Below, in pieces: positions 9,131 to 17,125 of a DNA stretch of 21,687 nucleotides. Position 1 is the first letter of the stretch. Every line of letters starts with the position of its first letter. The position numbers and the translations under genes are program-made. The notes beneath the pieces were generated by a model. The model had not been told where the DNA came from. It worked only from the letters and a program-made list of their open reading frames with translations, and searched no databases. This DNA comes from Chara braunii (lineage: Eukaryota > Streptophyta > Charophyceae > Charales > Characeae). The stretch covers positions 958,787 to 980,473 of the forward strand of contig BFEA01000047.1 in the NCBI GenBank assembly GCA_003427395.1, given 5' to 3'.

Positions 9131-9290
9131 CCATTATCTGTTTTCAGTGGCATTCTTCACTTGCACATTTTGGAGTACGTGCGTTGGAGTCTTGCGTGGG
9201 GAGCTGCGTTGTGCCAGCTCGCTCCCCCCTTTCTTCCTCCTTCTCCATCTCTACCACTAGCGGAGCACCACACCTGGTGGGTCCGCTACA

Positions 9291-10965
9291 AGAGTGGCTT
9301 CAAAGGCTCTGAAACAGGAGGTGGCTGCCTTCCTATGGAGACGGAACCACGAAGCTCAACATACTATCAGTAGGGTAGCCTGGGATGCGGTGGTGCAGCC
9401 AAGAACACAAGGTGGTCTAGGTATACTTGAGTCAACCACCCAAACGACCGCCCTTTCACTCCAATGGTTGAAGTGGCTCGTTTGCACCCCTGGACTTACC
9501 TGGGAGCCCCTAGCCTGGGAGCAACTGTCGAGACTGGCACCAGAGGCTTTCCCAACTGTAAACCCTCTGGCTTGGTTAGACGATGTTTTTTGGGCAATCC
9601 CCATACCCCCCACCCGGCCACAACCACACTCAGATCGGGCCGCTGCTCGGAAGGACCTGCGAAAAGATGGCTTTTGGTCCAATCTATTTAAAGGCTGGAG
9701 GAGGCTCCCGCTCCCGGATAGGTCATTCCTTGAACATTGGGAGGAAGTTGTTCGCCAACCCCTATTTGCAAACCGATGGGTGACAGACTAACAGGGGCGG
9801 GTTTTTCTCAGCTCGAGCCATCCGTTGGAGGGATGGGTAAGAAATGGGGTCACGAGGGTTGGGGATCTGTGGGACCAAACCAGGGCCAACTGGGTCTCAG
9901 AGGAGCAGTTGAGAGCAAAGCTCCCCCACTGCCAAAGAATAGGTGAGAGGCTAGCCCAGATCCTCTTCACCCTTCCTCTTGCATGGTTGAGGACCCTTCG
10001 GCGGGGGCCAACAGTGGAGGAAGGTGACTGGGTGGTGTTAAGAGGGGATGCAACTCGGGTGGGCCAAGTTCTCACAGTTAGACCAGGGGACGTGCTGGTA
10101 AACTTTTTCTATCGAGCACAGCTGAACCGGTTGATCAGGGGAGTGTCGGATGAGGTCTACTGGATCGATGTTGAAATATACCACAAGGTGAGGATCCTAC
10201 GAGAAGGGGACTTTTGGGTGGCATTCAGGCCGGAGGTGCCGATCCAGGACCTCCCCATGGATGAAGATGAGTGGAGATAGAAGATTCCAACGAGGAGCGG
10301 CAGACCAAAACATCGTTATCTCCACTCACTGGGCGTTAAGGCATCCTATCAGATGCTTAGGACTAGACTCAACCTGAAGAATTGTATAATGGATCGTTGG
10401 GCAAGACACTTAAATATCCCATTGAATGCCCTGACACCCATAAAATGGTTTAAAGGGGTAAAATCCAAACTTGCCAAGACCGCCTCGCTCCAATGGTAGA
10501 TCACTCATCGCTGCTTACCCACAAATGCATGGCTCATTGACCATACCCACCTAGAGCAGAAAGGGTTGACCCTCCCCTGGTGTCTGGCGTGCAAAGAAGG
10601 TTTTCCTTCTCAGAAGGCTAACAAGACAATATAACATTTTTTTTTGCAGCGCCCAACTTCAATCCGGATGTGGCGTGGGTGGGTTCGAATCTGGAACTAG
10701 TTAGGCACGGATAAGGAATGGTCGTGGGAGTGGAGAGCCCTGCTAACTAGTCATTGAACCGCGCAAACCTCGACCTTTACGACCAACTTATTTAGGATCG
10801 GGAGGGAAGCGTGGGCCATATGGCGTCGCAGATGCACTCTAGCACTTGAAGGCGCCCATGTGGAAAGAGGCGAGATGATGGATATGATTAAAGACATATG
10901 GAAACAACAATCAGAGCCCAGTGAAAAAAAAATGTACAAACGACGAAACCTCTCACCAAAAGATT
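9291..10965 (+). pseudogene. LINE ORF2 C-terminal region, copy A
   Basis: One reading frame covers ~558 codons from 9291 to 10965 without a frameshift, broken by stops including 9789 (TAA), 10278 (TAG), 10497 (TAG) and 10632 (TAA). It starts just after RT, at the thumb-side block ASKALKQEVAAFLW, then SRVAWDAVVQP...GGLG, the conserved post-RT block of plant L1 elements. The distal part contains LPWCLACKEG and then H-F-F-L-Q-R-P, a decayed C-x2-C...H-x4-C zinc knuckle whose last Cys reads Arg, then EAWAIWRRRC (10806-10835). Copy B has Gln (CAA) where 10497 is TAG, so that stop is most simply a C-to-T change. This domain helps LINE RNP bind RNA/DNA; the copy is inactive. Confidence 0.85.
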
Positions 10966-11530
10966 AGATATTATCCAAAAACTACATGAATTTTGCATGA
11001 ACTGACTGAGGGGAGAACAAGGAGGATGGATAGCAAAGATTCAGTGGGATGGCTGACACCTGGATGACAACAATCGGTTGGACACACCGCAGAAAAACTA
11101 CCATTTGATCTTCCATGATTGGACTACAATCGCTTGCAACGTCTCACTCCCCCTTGCCCCTGAATTTCCTGACCTATTCCCCCTACCCAACAATACCTTG
11201 ATCGAATCGAGTTGGTATGGCCGTGATGCAGGGTAACCTCTCTAATAGAGACTTTAGTGGACTGATCATGATGCATAAGGGTATAGGGAGGAACTGGTAG
11301 TCTGCCCCAGTCGCCCCCTGGGTGCATAACCCGCCTCCTCGCCCCCCTCGTACATCAGACCAGTCTATTGAAGACACTGTTAGAAGCTAGGTACTTTAGC
11401 ATGCAAGGGAGAGCTAGTTAATCATAATTTGTTAGGCGTCTGCTCACTCCTGCACAGTTAATCCCCTGGGGATCCCAGGGCAATCAATGCTGGCAGGTAA
11501 TTTCATGATCTTAAAGAAAAAGGAAAGGTT
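10966..11530 (+). other. LINE copy A 3' untranslated region
   Basis: No coding signal. Ends with a ~50-bp motif (11449-11499) that recurs at 11635-11682, and a 6-bp stem (CCCTGG...CCAGGG, 11464-11480) about 50 bp before the poly(A). Confidence 0.6.
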
Positions 11531-11553
11531 AAAAAAAAAAAAAAAAAAAAAAA
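11531..11553 (+). repeat. Poly(A) tail of LINE copy A
   Basis: 23 consecutive A. Marks the 3' end of a retrotransposed transcript. Confidence 0.85.
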
Positions 11554-11881
11554 GGTGGGAGGAACTAGTTTGTTAGCAGTAGATATCTGGTGCCTGGTAC
11601 TAGGGCGAAGAGGTTCTCTCCCCTTCCTTAACATCCTGCACAGTCAATCCTCAGGATGCCAAAGTAATCAATGCTGGCAGGTTTCGCAATCAACTTCTCT
11701 TGATCCTTCTTGTATTCATTGTGTAATTTATTCCGTAAGAGGACGCTGGACCCGTTTTCCAGCAGGTGATGCTCCCCACCAATAGATGGAGCCTCTCCCC
11801 CGGTGCTAGTGGTGTCTGATCTTGCCAGCACCACTAGCACTGTGGGGGGGGTGTTGGTTAAAAAAAAAAAAAAAAAAAAAA
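11554..11881 (+). mobile_element. Second poly(A)-ended 3'-end unit (truncated LINE or SINE)
   Basis: After the first poly(A), a ~330-bp unit repeats the ~50-bp 3' motif of copy A (11635-11682 versus 11449-11499: CCTGCACAGT, then AATCAATGCTGGCAGGT) and ends in its own 22-nt A run (11860-11881). A perfect 12-bp inverted repeat, GTGCTAGTGGTG (11803-11814) and CACCACTAGCAC (11829-11840), sits 20 bp before the A run. It could be a SINE sharing the LINE 3' end, or a 5'-truncated LINE copy in tandem. Confidence 0.5.
11803..11840. repeat. 12-bp perfect stem, 14-nt loop, before poly(A)
   Basis: GTGCTAGTGGTG and CACCACTAGCAC pair exactly. Its place near the poly(A) resembles 3' stem-loops used by some LINE reverse transcriptases to pick their RNA; inference only. 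Confidence 0.7.
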
Positions 11882-12637
11882 GGAATATGAGCGAGAGCGT
11901 TTTACAGAAAACCAAATTGCAAAATCACGCAAAAGTCCAGATAGTCATGTACATGCAGAGAGCTCAAATGCACCAAGATTCCATCCAAATAAGAGCAATA
12001 CAATGAACTCGTGAGCCAATGTTCAAGCCCTCAGGCCACACCAATGCAGTATTCAATGTCGCTCCTCTCAGGCTGACGCCCAGTGCACAGCCTACTCTAC
12101 TTGCTCAGGCCACACCAATGCAGTATTCAATGTCGCTCCTCTCAGGCTGACGCCCAATGCACAGCCTACTCTACTTGCCTACCTAGCCTATCTACGTTAA
12201 AAAAACAGGCTTACTTCGACTTCGAAGACCAATGTACATGTCGTCAACACCAATGTCAACCTCCCACATACACCAGGTACGTATCCTTGTCTGCCCTCAT
12301 CACCCCCTGTCACCCACTTCTGCGCCTCCTCCCAAAGACCCCTTGTCACCCTGCTCTGCCTCGCGCCCTGCAGCCCGGCTATGGCTGCTAGCGCCCTGCT
12401 GTCCTGCAACACCCTCACCTCTCGGTGCCCGCGCGTGCCCCAGCCCAAGCTAGCACATCCAGACACTCACTTGCTAGCGCAACAGCGTGTCCGCACTGCC
12501 CAAGAAAAACAGAATGCCCTTTCCTGGCTGGCCTACTTCCTATATGGAAGTAGCAGCTGCTGCTGGACTACCTGGGCTTGGCCATGGAAGTCTCCAGTAG
12601 CTTCTGGTCGGCCCCCAATGTCTGCCCCTAGGCCTGC
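11882..12637. other. No gene recognised; holds a 74-bp duplication
   Basis: Sequence right of the second poly(A). Frames on both strands lack known motifs. A 74-bp tandem duplication lies at 12031-12178. The rest (12179-12637) is C/T-rich on the plus strand with no feature I can name. Confidence 0.4.
12031..12178. repeat. Nearly perfect 74-bp tandem duplication
   Basis: TCAGGCCACACCAATGCAGT begins at 12031 and at 12105. The two units differ at one base that I can see (CCCAGTGC versus CCCAATGC), so the duplication is much younger than the surrounding relics. Confidence 0.9.
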
Positions 12638-12961
12638 TTGACAATTGAGGACCTGGGCCCTTTTCCGTTGGGCAGACCCATAATTTCCCAGGCTCCGATT
12701 GTTTGTTGCATTTGCTCTGGCCCACAGGGTAGATACGACGACAATGCTGCTTTCTTGTTGGCCTGTGGCCACTTTGTGATGTGTCGGCCTCACAATGTGT
12801 GCACAAGGCACAACGACCCGAGCCCTGGGCTCAATTGCCTGGCGCAGTTGCTTCTTCTGGAAGAGCCCAGGGTAAGGCTCAACTTGCACTTCAACCAACT
12901 GTCGTGCAGCAACTATCTCAGACCCTGCTTTGGAAAATGCCGAGATAAGGGACTCTCATGA
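12638..12961 (+). other. Unassigned open frame with a RING-like Cys/His pattern
   Basis: The frame ends at TGA 12959-12961; its first codon is TTG with no early ATG, so it is not a complete gene. It reads CCICSGPQGRYDDNAAF then LLACGHFVMCRPHNVC, i.e. C-x2-C-x16-C-x-H-x3-C-x2-H-x2-C, reminiscent of a RING or related zinc finger with CGH and the spaced Cys/His pairs. The reverse strand is also open over much of the span, so chance is possible. It could be a captured exon, part of a retroelement, or nothing. Confidence 0.2.
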
Positions 12962-13151
12962 ATGTTCAGGCCCATCTTCCATTAGGGCGGGCATGAGGCT
13001 TGTTGGGGGCCACAGTCCAGAACACATGCATGTTGCCTAGGGCCCCTTGAGGACAGTCCTCACATTCCATACCCCTTAGCTTCAAAAGTCTGCTGAGATG
13101 CTTCTATGCAGGTGCCTTCCCCTCCAAACGTCTTTCATAATCTGCCACAAT

Positions 13152-13786
13152 CTACTGGACACCAAATCCAATGGTTCCAGGAGTTGCAGCAGATCGGTTT
13201 TCAGGCAGGTGGAAGTCCAAAGCAGATCTAGGCTTCCACCCTAAGTGCAGCTGCTTCGGACTGACGTCGGTGGTGCTGTGCACAACATTGTTGTACAGGC
13301 TGGCGATGAGAGGTAACTTTTCATCCCAGTCATCTTGGCTGGGTTTTATGTAACGTATCAGCAGATGTTGCACCACTCGGTTCATCTGTTCAGCCTGCCC
13401 ATTGGCTTCAGGATGATTCCCAGAAGTCATCTGGAGTTGGCTGCCCATCTGTTTCGCAGCCTTCTTCCACATTTCACTTGTGAATCAGACATTTTTGTCA
13501 CCACGATAGTCTTTGACAGTCCAAAATCACGCACCCAGTTATTCATGAATAACTTGATGACGTGCTCAGTCCTTGCGGTCTCTAGCATGACAATCAATCT
13601 AGCGAACTTAGTAAGCCTATCAACTAAAGGCATGCGGTCCCCAACCAATGGATATAGAGTATTATAGACTACCCTTACAAAGGAAATGCAGGATTGCACC
13701 CCAGACCGGTGGGAGGGTCCATAGGAGGGAGGAGATGCAGACACCAAACTACAAAGTCTGGCGGAATGGATAATGACCCGTCTCAA
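13152..13786 (-). pseudogene. Ty3/gypsy integrase relic, reverse strand, frameshifted
   Basis: Read on the minus strand, VDRLTKFARLI (near 13635), FMNNWVRDFGLSKTIV and, after a frameshift near 13470, MWKKAAKQMGSQLQMTSGNHPEANGQAEQMNR and LHLGWKPRSALDF give the integrase core of a Ty3/gypsy element. The Glu of the catalytic triad is visible in GQAEQ. The SDRD motif with the second Asp is degraded to VTKMSD, so the enzyme is dead. Sequence upstream of VDRLTK (toward 13786) is poorly recognisable, and similarity stops at 13152. Its family differs from the chromovirus at 1-9290, which has HPQTDGQTE instead of HPEANGQAE. No LTR was found next to it. Confidence 0.85.
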
Positions 13787-13879
13787 AGGACATTATCCAC
13801 ACGACACATATGACTTATGGGACAAAGTGTACGTGCACCTGGTCATAGTGTTAATTACCAGCACCAGCCTGACAACTAT

Positions 13880-14087
13880 TGGAGCAAGTACTGCCCCGGG
13901 AGTCCACGTGGCAACAGATGCTACACAAGATTTGGGGTATAGTGTTAAGGCTATTCGCTCCCCCAGCCACAACAGACCCTAGGCCCCCGACCTCTCCTCC
14001 CTCGGAGAGCCCTCCACCCGCCGGAGTACAGCCCCAGACCCCCCCCCCCTTCCCCCCCCTCCCCCCCCCCCCCCCCCCCCCCCCTCG

Positions 14088-14165
<78 letters not shown>

Positions 14166-14463
14166 TTCCCCCCCTTCCTCCCCGCCTCTTTAGTCAATGC
14201 AGGGAAAAAATGAAGGGGGTACCTCGCCGGTGATGGGCATGGAATCCTCAAAAACTGAGAAACTGAGACACCTGATTGAAAAAGGTCTCCACAACACGGA
14301 GGTGCATAAGGGAAACAAAACCCTTGCCTTCCCCATCCGGAAAAAGGCAGGGAGGTGGGAGTTGGGCCTCTCGCCATCTGACTCGGACGACATATGCGGC
14401 CACCTACGGAGGAGTGACGATGCATGGGTGACATCTTCCGAGGGACGGAACATTGCGCATTAA
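13880..14463 (+). pseudogene. Probable LINE ORF1, proline-rich
   Basis: One frame reads FAPPATTDPRPPTSPP, a long poly-Pro coded by the C run, a TAG at 14191-14193, and then SMQGKNEGG...SSKTEKLRHLIEKGLHN...DDAWVTSSEGRNIAH before TAA at 14461-14463. The position just upstream of the LINE endonuclease and the basic, low-complexity character fit an ORF1 nucleic-acid-binding protein, but no RRM or CCHC motif is visible, so this is an assignment by context. The ATG at 14197 lies just after the stop and could begin a shorter product. Confidence 0.4.
14041..14165. repeat. Poly-C tract, about 78 consecutive C
   Basis: C-rich from 14041, interrupted by a few T and one G; 14088-14165 is an uninterrupted run of ~78 C. 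On the reverse strand this gives the poly-Gly of a spurious open frame. The true length may differ, since such runs are hard to sequence. Confidence 0.9.
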
Positions 14464-14878
14464 TGAGGTTTAAAAATCATTGGAAAACCATTACGACTCG
14501 GGGGTTGTGGCCACTCTAAGCATCTCCTCCGAACAGCTTAAACTGACATACAAAGATATCTATGGTCTGTTTGATGAAAACAAAGAGGCCGGTTTGACCT
14601 GACAGATACACAATGGTCTGCTAGAAATGCAGCAAGCAACAAGTAAAATCGGGCAACGTTTGGTCAACAGAAGACCTGCTCGCTATCCTGTGTGGTATAT
14701 TGTGCAAGAATGTTCTCAATGGGAGAGTTGACTGGGACGCTTAGGAATGGCAAAGGATATAGAGGGAGAGGTCACAAAGGAAAGACTAGATAAAATCGAT
14801 GGATTGGGTGAAGACAATATATGGCCACAAAAGCCTGGAACCGTACCCTGCAAGAAGCAGACCTCGACCTAAGAACAT
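14464..14878 (+). pseudogene. Decayed LINE sequence between ORF1 and ORF2
   Basis: Plus-strand frames are short and broken. The flow from SSEGRNIA into a continuing frame (LKIIGKP) and the last piece ATKAWNRTLQEADLDL (to ~14870) suggest ORF1 C-terminal sequence with stops and frameshifts. Nothing else is recognised. Confidence 0.35.
14867..14878. repeat. Probable target-site copy, left of the inverted-repeat transposon
   Basis: ACCTAAGAACAT directly left of the terminal inverted repeat resembles AGCTCAGAACCAT directly right (16358-16370): two substitutions and one single-base gap. A duplication in the 9-13 bp range fits Mutator-like elements. Confidence 0.5.
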
Positions 14879-15269
14879 GGGTAGCACCCCGTACGCATAC
14901 GCAGTGCGTACATGTTCAAACCCAAAATCACACTTACACGTACGTGAAAAAAACAAAAATCCAAAACATCTGGAAAAAAAATAAATGTTTTGTGCAAAAT
15001 AATGATACAAACAACTTTTGTCCGGCAGTTGTACCCGAATTCCCAACCAAGCTCGATTTAAAAATCAAAAACCTTAAAGAAAACATTAAAAGAATAAATA
15101 TATATATATACATGGTTATCATCCCGTACGTACGGAGGCCCCCGGGCCAACCTCCGTACGTTCGGGCATTCGGGGTCCCGTTCGGGGGCCGAACCCCTCC
15201 GAACCTCAAGAGGTTCTGACCCCGCCAAAAACTATTTCGGGCCCTAAAAATTATTATTTTTTCTTGAAT

Positions 15270-15665
15270 TTGTTTTTGTGAGTTCTCTATGATGGGAGGT
15301 ATATGCCTCTATTTTTTTAGATCATTTTTCTTATCCACAAAAAAAAGAAAAATCGCCAAAGATAGCGGTGTCAAAACGTGCTCACCCACTCACTATTTTG
15401 TTTTTTTCCTTTTTTCTCTTTTTTTTTCACTTTGTTTTGGAACCTAAACAATTTTATTATTTTTTTATATTTTTTTAGTGAGTTGTGTATCATGTTAGAT
15501 ACACATATATGAATTTTCAGGTAATTTGACTAATCCAAAACAAAATGAAAAATCTCCAAAGATGGAGATGTTTAAAACGTGCCCGCCCGCACACTGATTT
15601 TAATTCTCTCCTCAAATTAGCTATTTTTATTTTTATTTTTTTTTGTATTTTATTTTTATTTAAAA
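15270..15665. repeat. 200-bp tandem repeat in the core of the inverted-repeat transposon
   Basis: AATCGCCAAAGATAG at 15351 and AATCTCCAAAGATGG at 15551 mark two units with period 200 bp. Matching parts include TGTGAGTTCTCTATGAT/AGTGAGTTGTGTATCAT upstream and AAAACGTGC-CGCCC-CACT downstream. Diverged. Confidence 0.75.
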
Positions 15666-16240
15666 TTTGGTAACGAATTTGGATGTCACTCGGGGGAAAA
15701 TGTTGTTCAGTTTATCTTTCTGCATAACATATATTTTTTTCAGATTTTTTGGACGACTATTTTTTTTTTTTTTGTTTTTTTTTTTTTTTGTCCGCGTTCG
15801 GCCCGAACGGCCGAAGGTGTCTACAGGGGGGCCTGGACGTTCGGGCGTTCGGGTTCGGGCGTTCGGCTCGTCCCGAACGCCGGCAACCTTGTATATATAT
15901 ATATACATATTTTTTAAATAGTTTTTCAATCATTATGATAATATCATATTGTTTTTAGTTTTTGATTTCTTACTCAAGTTTCGTTGTTTTTAGTTTAAAC
16001 AGGCATGACTCCCGGATAAAAGTTGTTTGTATCATGTTTTTGCATAACATATATTTGTTACAGAAGTTTGTTTTTATTTTTTCTGTTTTTTTCCAAGTTT
16101 TTTTTTTAATTATTTCAATTTATTTGTTTTTTGTGTCTTTGATTTTTTAAATCGAGTTTGGTACAGAATTTTGAGATGAATCGCAAACAAAAGTTGTTTG
16201 AAATATTATTTTGCATAACATATTTTTGTTTAAGATGTTT
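15655..16240. repeat. Repeated subterminal module in the right arm
   Basis: A module containing AAAAGTTGTTTG and then TTTGCATAACATAT appears three times on the plus strand, with GCATAACA at about 15722, 16042 and 16213, and once reversed in the left arm near 14985-15025. The copy near 16013-16050 matches the left arm best (GATACAAACAACTTTT plus TCCGG when reversed), so the right arm looks internally duplicated. Confidence 0.65.
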
Positions 16241-16357
16241 TCGATGATTTTTTTTTTTATGCATTCCCACGTACGGGAGTACGTTGTGTACGTGTCACGT
16301 ACAATAATACATGTACGCGTGTACGCGCAACCCGCGTACACGTACACCGTGCTACCC

Positions 16358-16370
16358 AGCTCAGAACCAT
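16358..16370. repeat. Probable target-site copy, right of the inverted-repeat transposon
   Basis: AGCTCAGAACCAT; see the left copy at 14867-14878. Confidence 0.5.
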
Positions 16371-17125
16371 CAATGTGAATGGCTTGGAATCTTTCAACCA
16401 AGATAAAACGCAGACGCTTTGGGATCTCCTCCACGGGGTGGGAGGACAAACTTTGCCTGACCTGGTCCGTGTACAAGAGACTCACCTTACGGACCAACTG
16501 GAACATCACAGGGCACATAAACAGGTATGGTCGTACCAGGCCTATAGGGCACGCGCACTGGGACCGGGCAGGGTAGGGGTGGTAGCGTGGGTACCTCCTG
16601 GCTCTAGACTTGAGGTTGTCTACCACCAACAAGATGAGGAAGAAGGGCGATGGGTGTTTGTGTTGGGAATGTTAGAATTGGAGGTGGTCTGTATTATCAT
16701 TATCTATGCTCCTAACATAGTGCAAGGTAGGAAAAAGTTTTTTGAGGATCTGAAAACTGTACCCCCGCAGGAAGTCCTGGTGATTTTAGTCGGGGACTTT
16801 AACGCCACACTAGATAGATGGATGGATAGGTGGAAAATCCTCCCCTCTTGTGCCCATTATGCTAAAGAGGATGAAAAACTTATTGGAGGCTTATCCACAT
16901 TCCTCGACCTCTTCGACACCTTCAGACGCCTACACCCCACAGAGAAAGCCTTCACGTGCATTGAAAACAATAACCCGGATAAATTGTTTAAATCATGAAG
17001 TGATATGATCCTTGCAGAGGAAGACTTGGCAGGTGGTGTCACCGCCGCTGCAACACTACCCTCAAACCCATACACGGGGTTGGACCACAAGATGTGCTTA
17101 GCGGTCTTCACTTTCCGCAAGTGGC
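16358..17125 (+). pseudogene. LINE ORF2 endonuclease domain, copy B
   Basis: The frame reads LRTINVNGL (16360), QETHL with catalytic Glu 16477-16479, YAPN, GDFNATLD (16792-16815) and, after a stop, GLDHKMCL with the Asp-His pair at 17083-17088. These are the AP-endonuclease motifs of L1-type LINEs, which nick target DNA to prime reverse transcription. A TGA at 16996-16998 interrupts the same frame in the SRxDxI region, where Arg (CGA) would be expected, so it could be C-to-T. After ~17125 similarity switches frame (GSGFYKLNTSLL), giving a frameshift. The natural start of ORF2 is not visible because the transposon sits directly upstream. Confidence 0.88.

Larger units (their letters stand above)
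1..9290 (+). mobile_element. Ty3/gypsy chromovirus, 5' end outside window, split by a nested insert
   Basis: The order RT, RNase H, integrase, chromodomain, non-coding tail, LTR is that of a plant chromovirus. Gag, protease and the 5' LTR lie left of base 1. The pol reading frame is interrupted at 2143 by 4206 bp of unrelated DNA and resumes at 6349; the two halves are in register when the insert and one ACGT copy are ignored. The 3' boundary is set by the LTR at 8979-9290, which abuts LINE ORF2 sequence at 9291, so the element appears to have inserted into that LINE. With pol split and one in-frame stop in RNase H, this copy is dead. Seen directly: the motifs and order. Inferred: LTR limits and insertion history. 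Confidence 0.9.
8979..9290 (+). repeat. 3' LTR of the chromovirus (312 bp)
   Basis: The segment starts TGTAGCGGACC and ends with its exact reverse complement GGTCCGCTACA, an 11-bp terminal inverted repeat with the TG...CA rule. A purine-rich tract lies immediately left, and LINE ORF2 protein sequence starts within a few bases to the right, so both limits are independently supported. Inside are three strong palindromes (listed separately), one containing a TATA. The 5' LTR is out of the window, so LTR identity and age cannot be measured. Confidence 0.75.
9291..11553 (+). mobile_element. LINE copy A, 3' part (L1-type), cut on the left by the chromovirus
   Basis: ORF2 C-terminal sequence starts right after the LTR at 9291 and continues to ~10965, followed by a ~565-bp 3' UTR and a 23-nt poly(A) at 11531-11553. 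The RT domain and 5' portion should lie beyond the left side of the chromovirus, outside the window. Protein comparison with copy B (19550-21065) shows a clearly related but different subfamily. Confidence 0.85.
14879..16357. mobile_element. 1479-bp non-autonomous transposon with long terminal inverted repeats
   Basis: The left end GGGTAGCAC (14879-14887) is the exact reverse complement of the right end GTGCTACCC (16349-16357). Past these 9 bp the arms stay similar, with gaps, for ~200 bp: both carry GTACG-rich ends, then AAAACATCT, GCAAAATAAT, CAAACAACTTTTGT and CTCGATTTAAAAA (left arm to ~15068; mirrored right arm from ~16140). No transposase frame exists, so it depends on a partner if mobile. 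The interior is AT-rich with T and A runs and two GC islands at ~15125-15230 and ~15785-15885, each beside a (TA)n tract. The TSD size and long arms suggest a Mutator-like or foldback-type element; superfamily not proven. It lies between LINE ORF1 and ORF2. Confidence 0.8.

Noticed and set aside
13979-14434. Glycine-rich reverse-strand frame
   Set aside because: Produced by the poly-C tract; no start context or conserved flanks.
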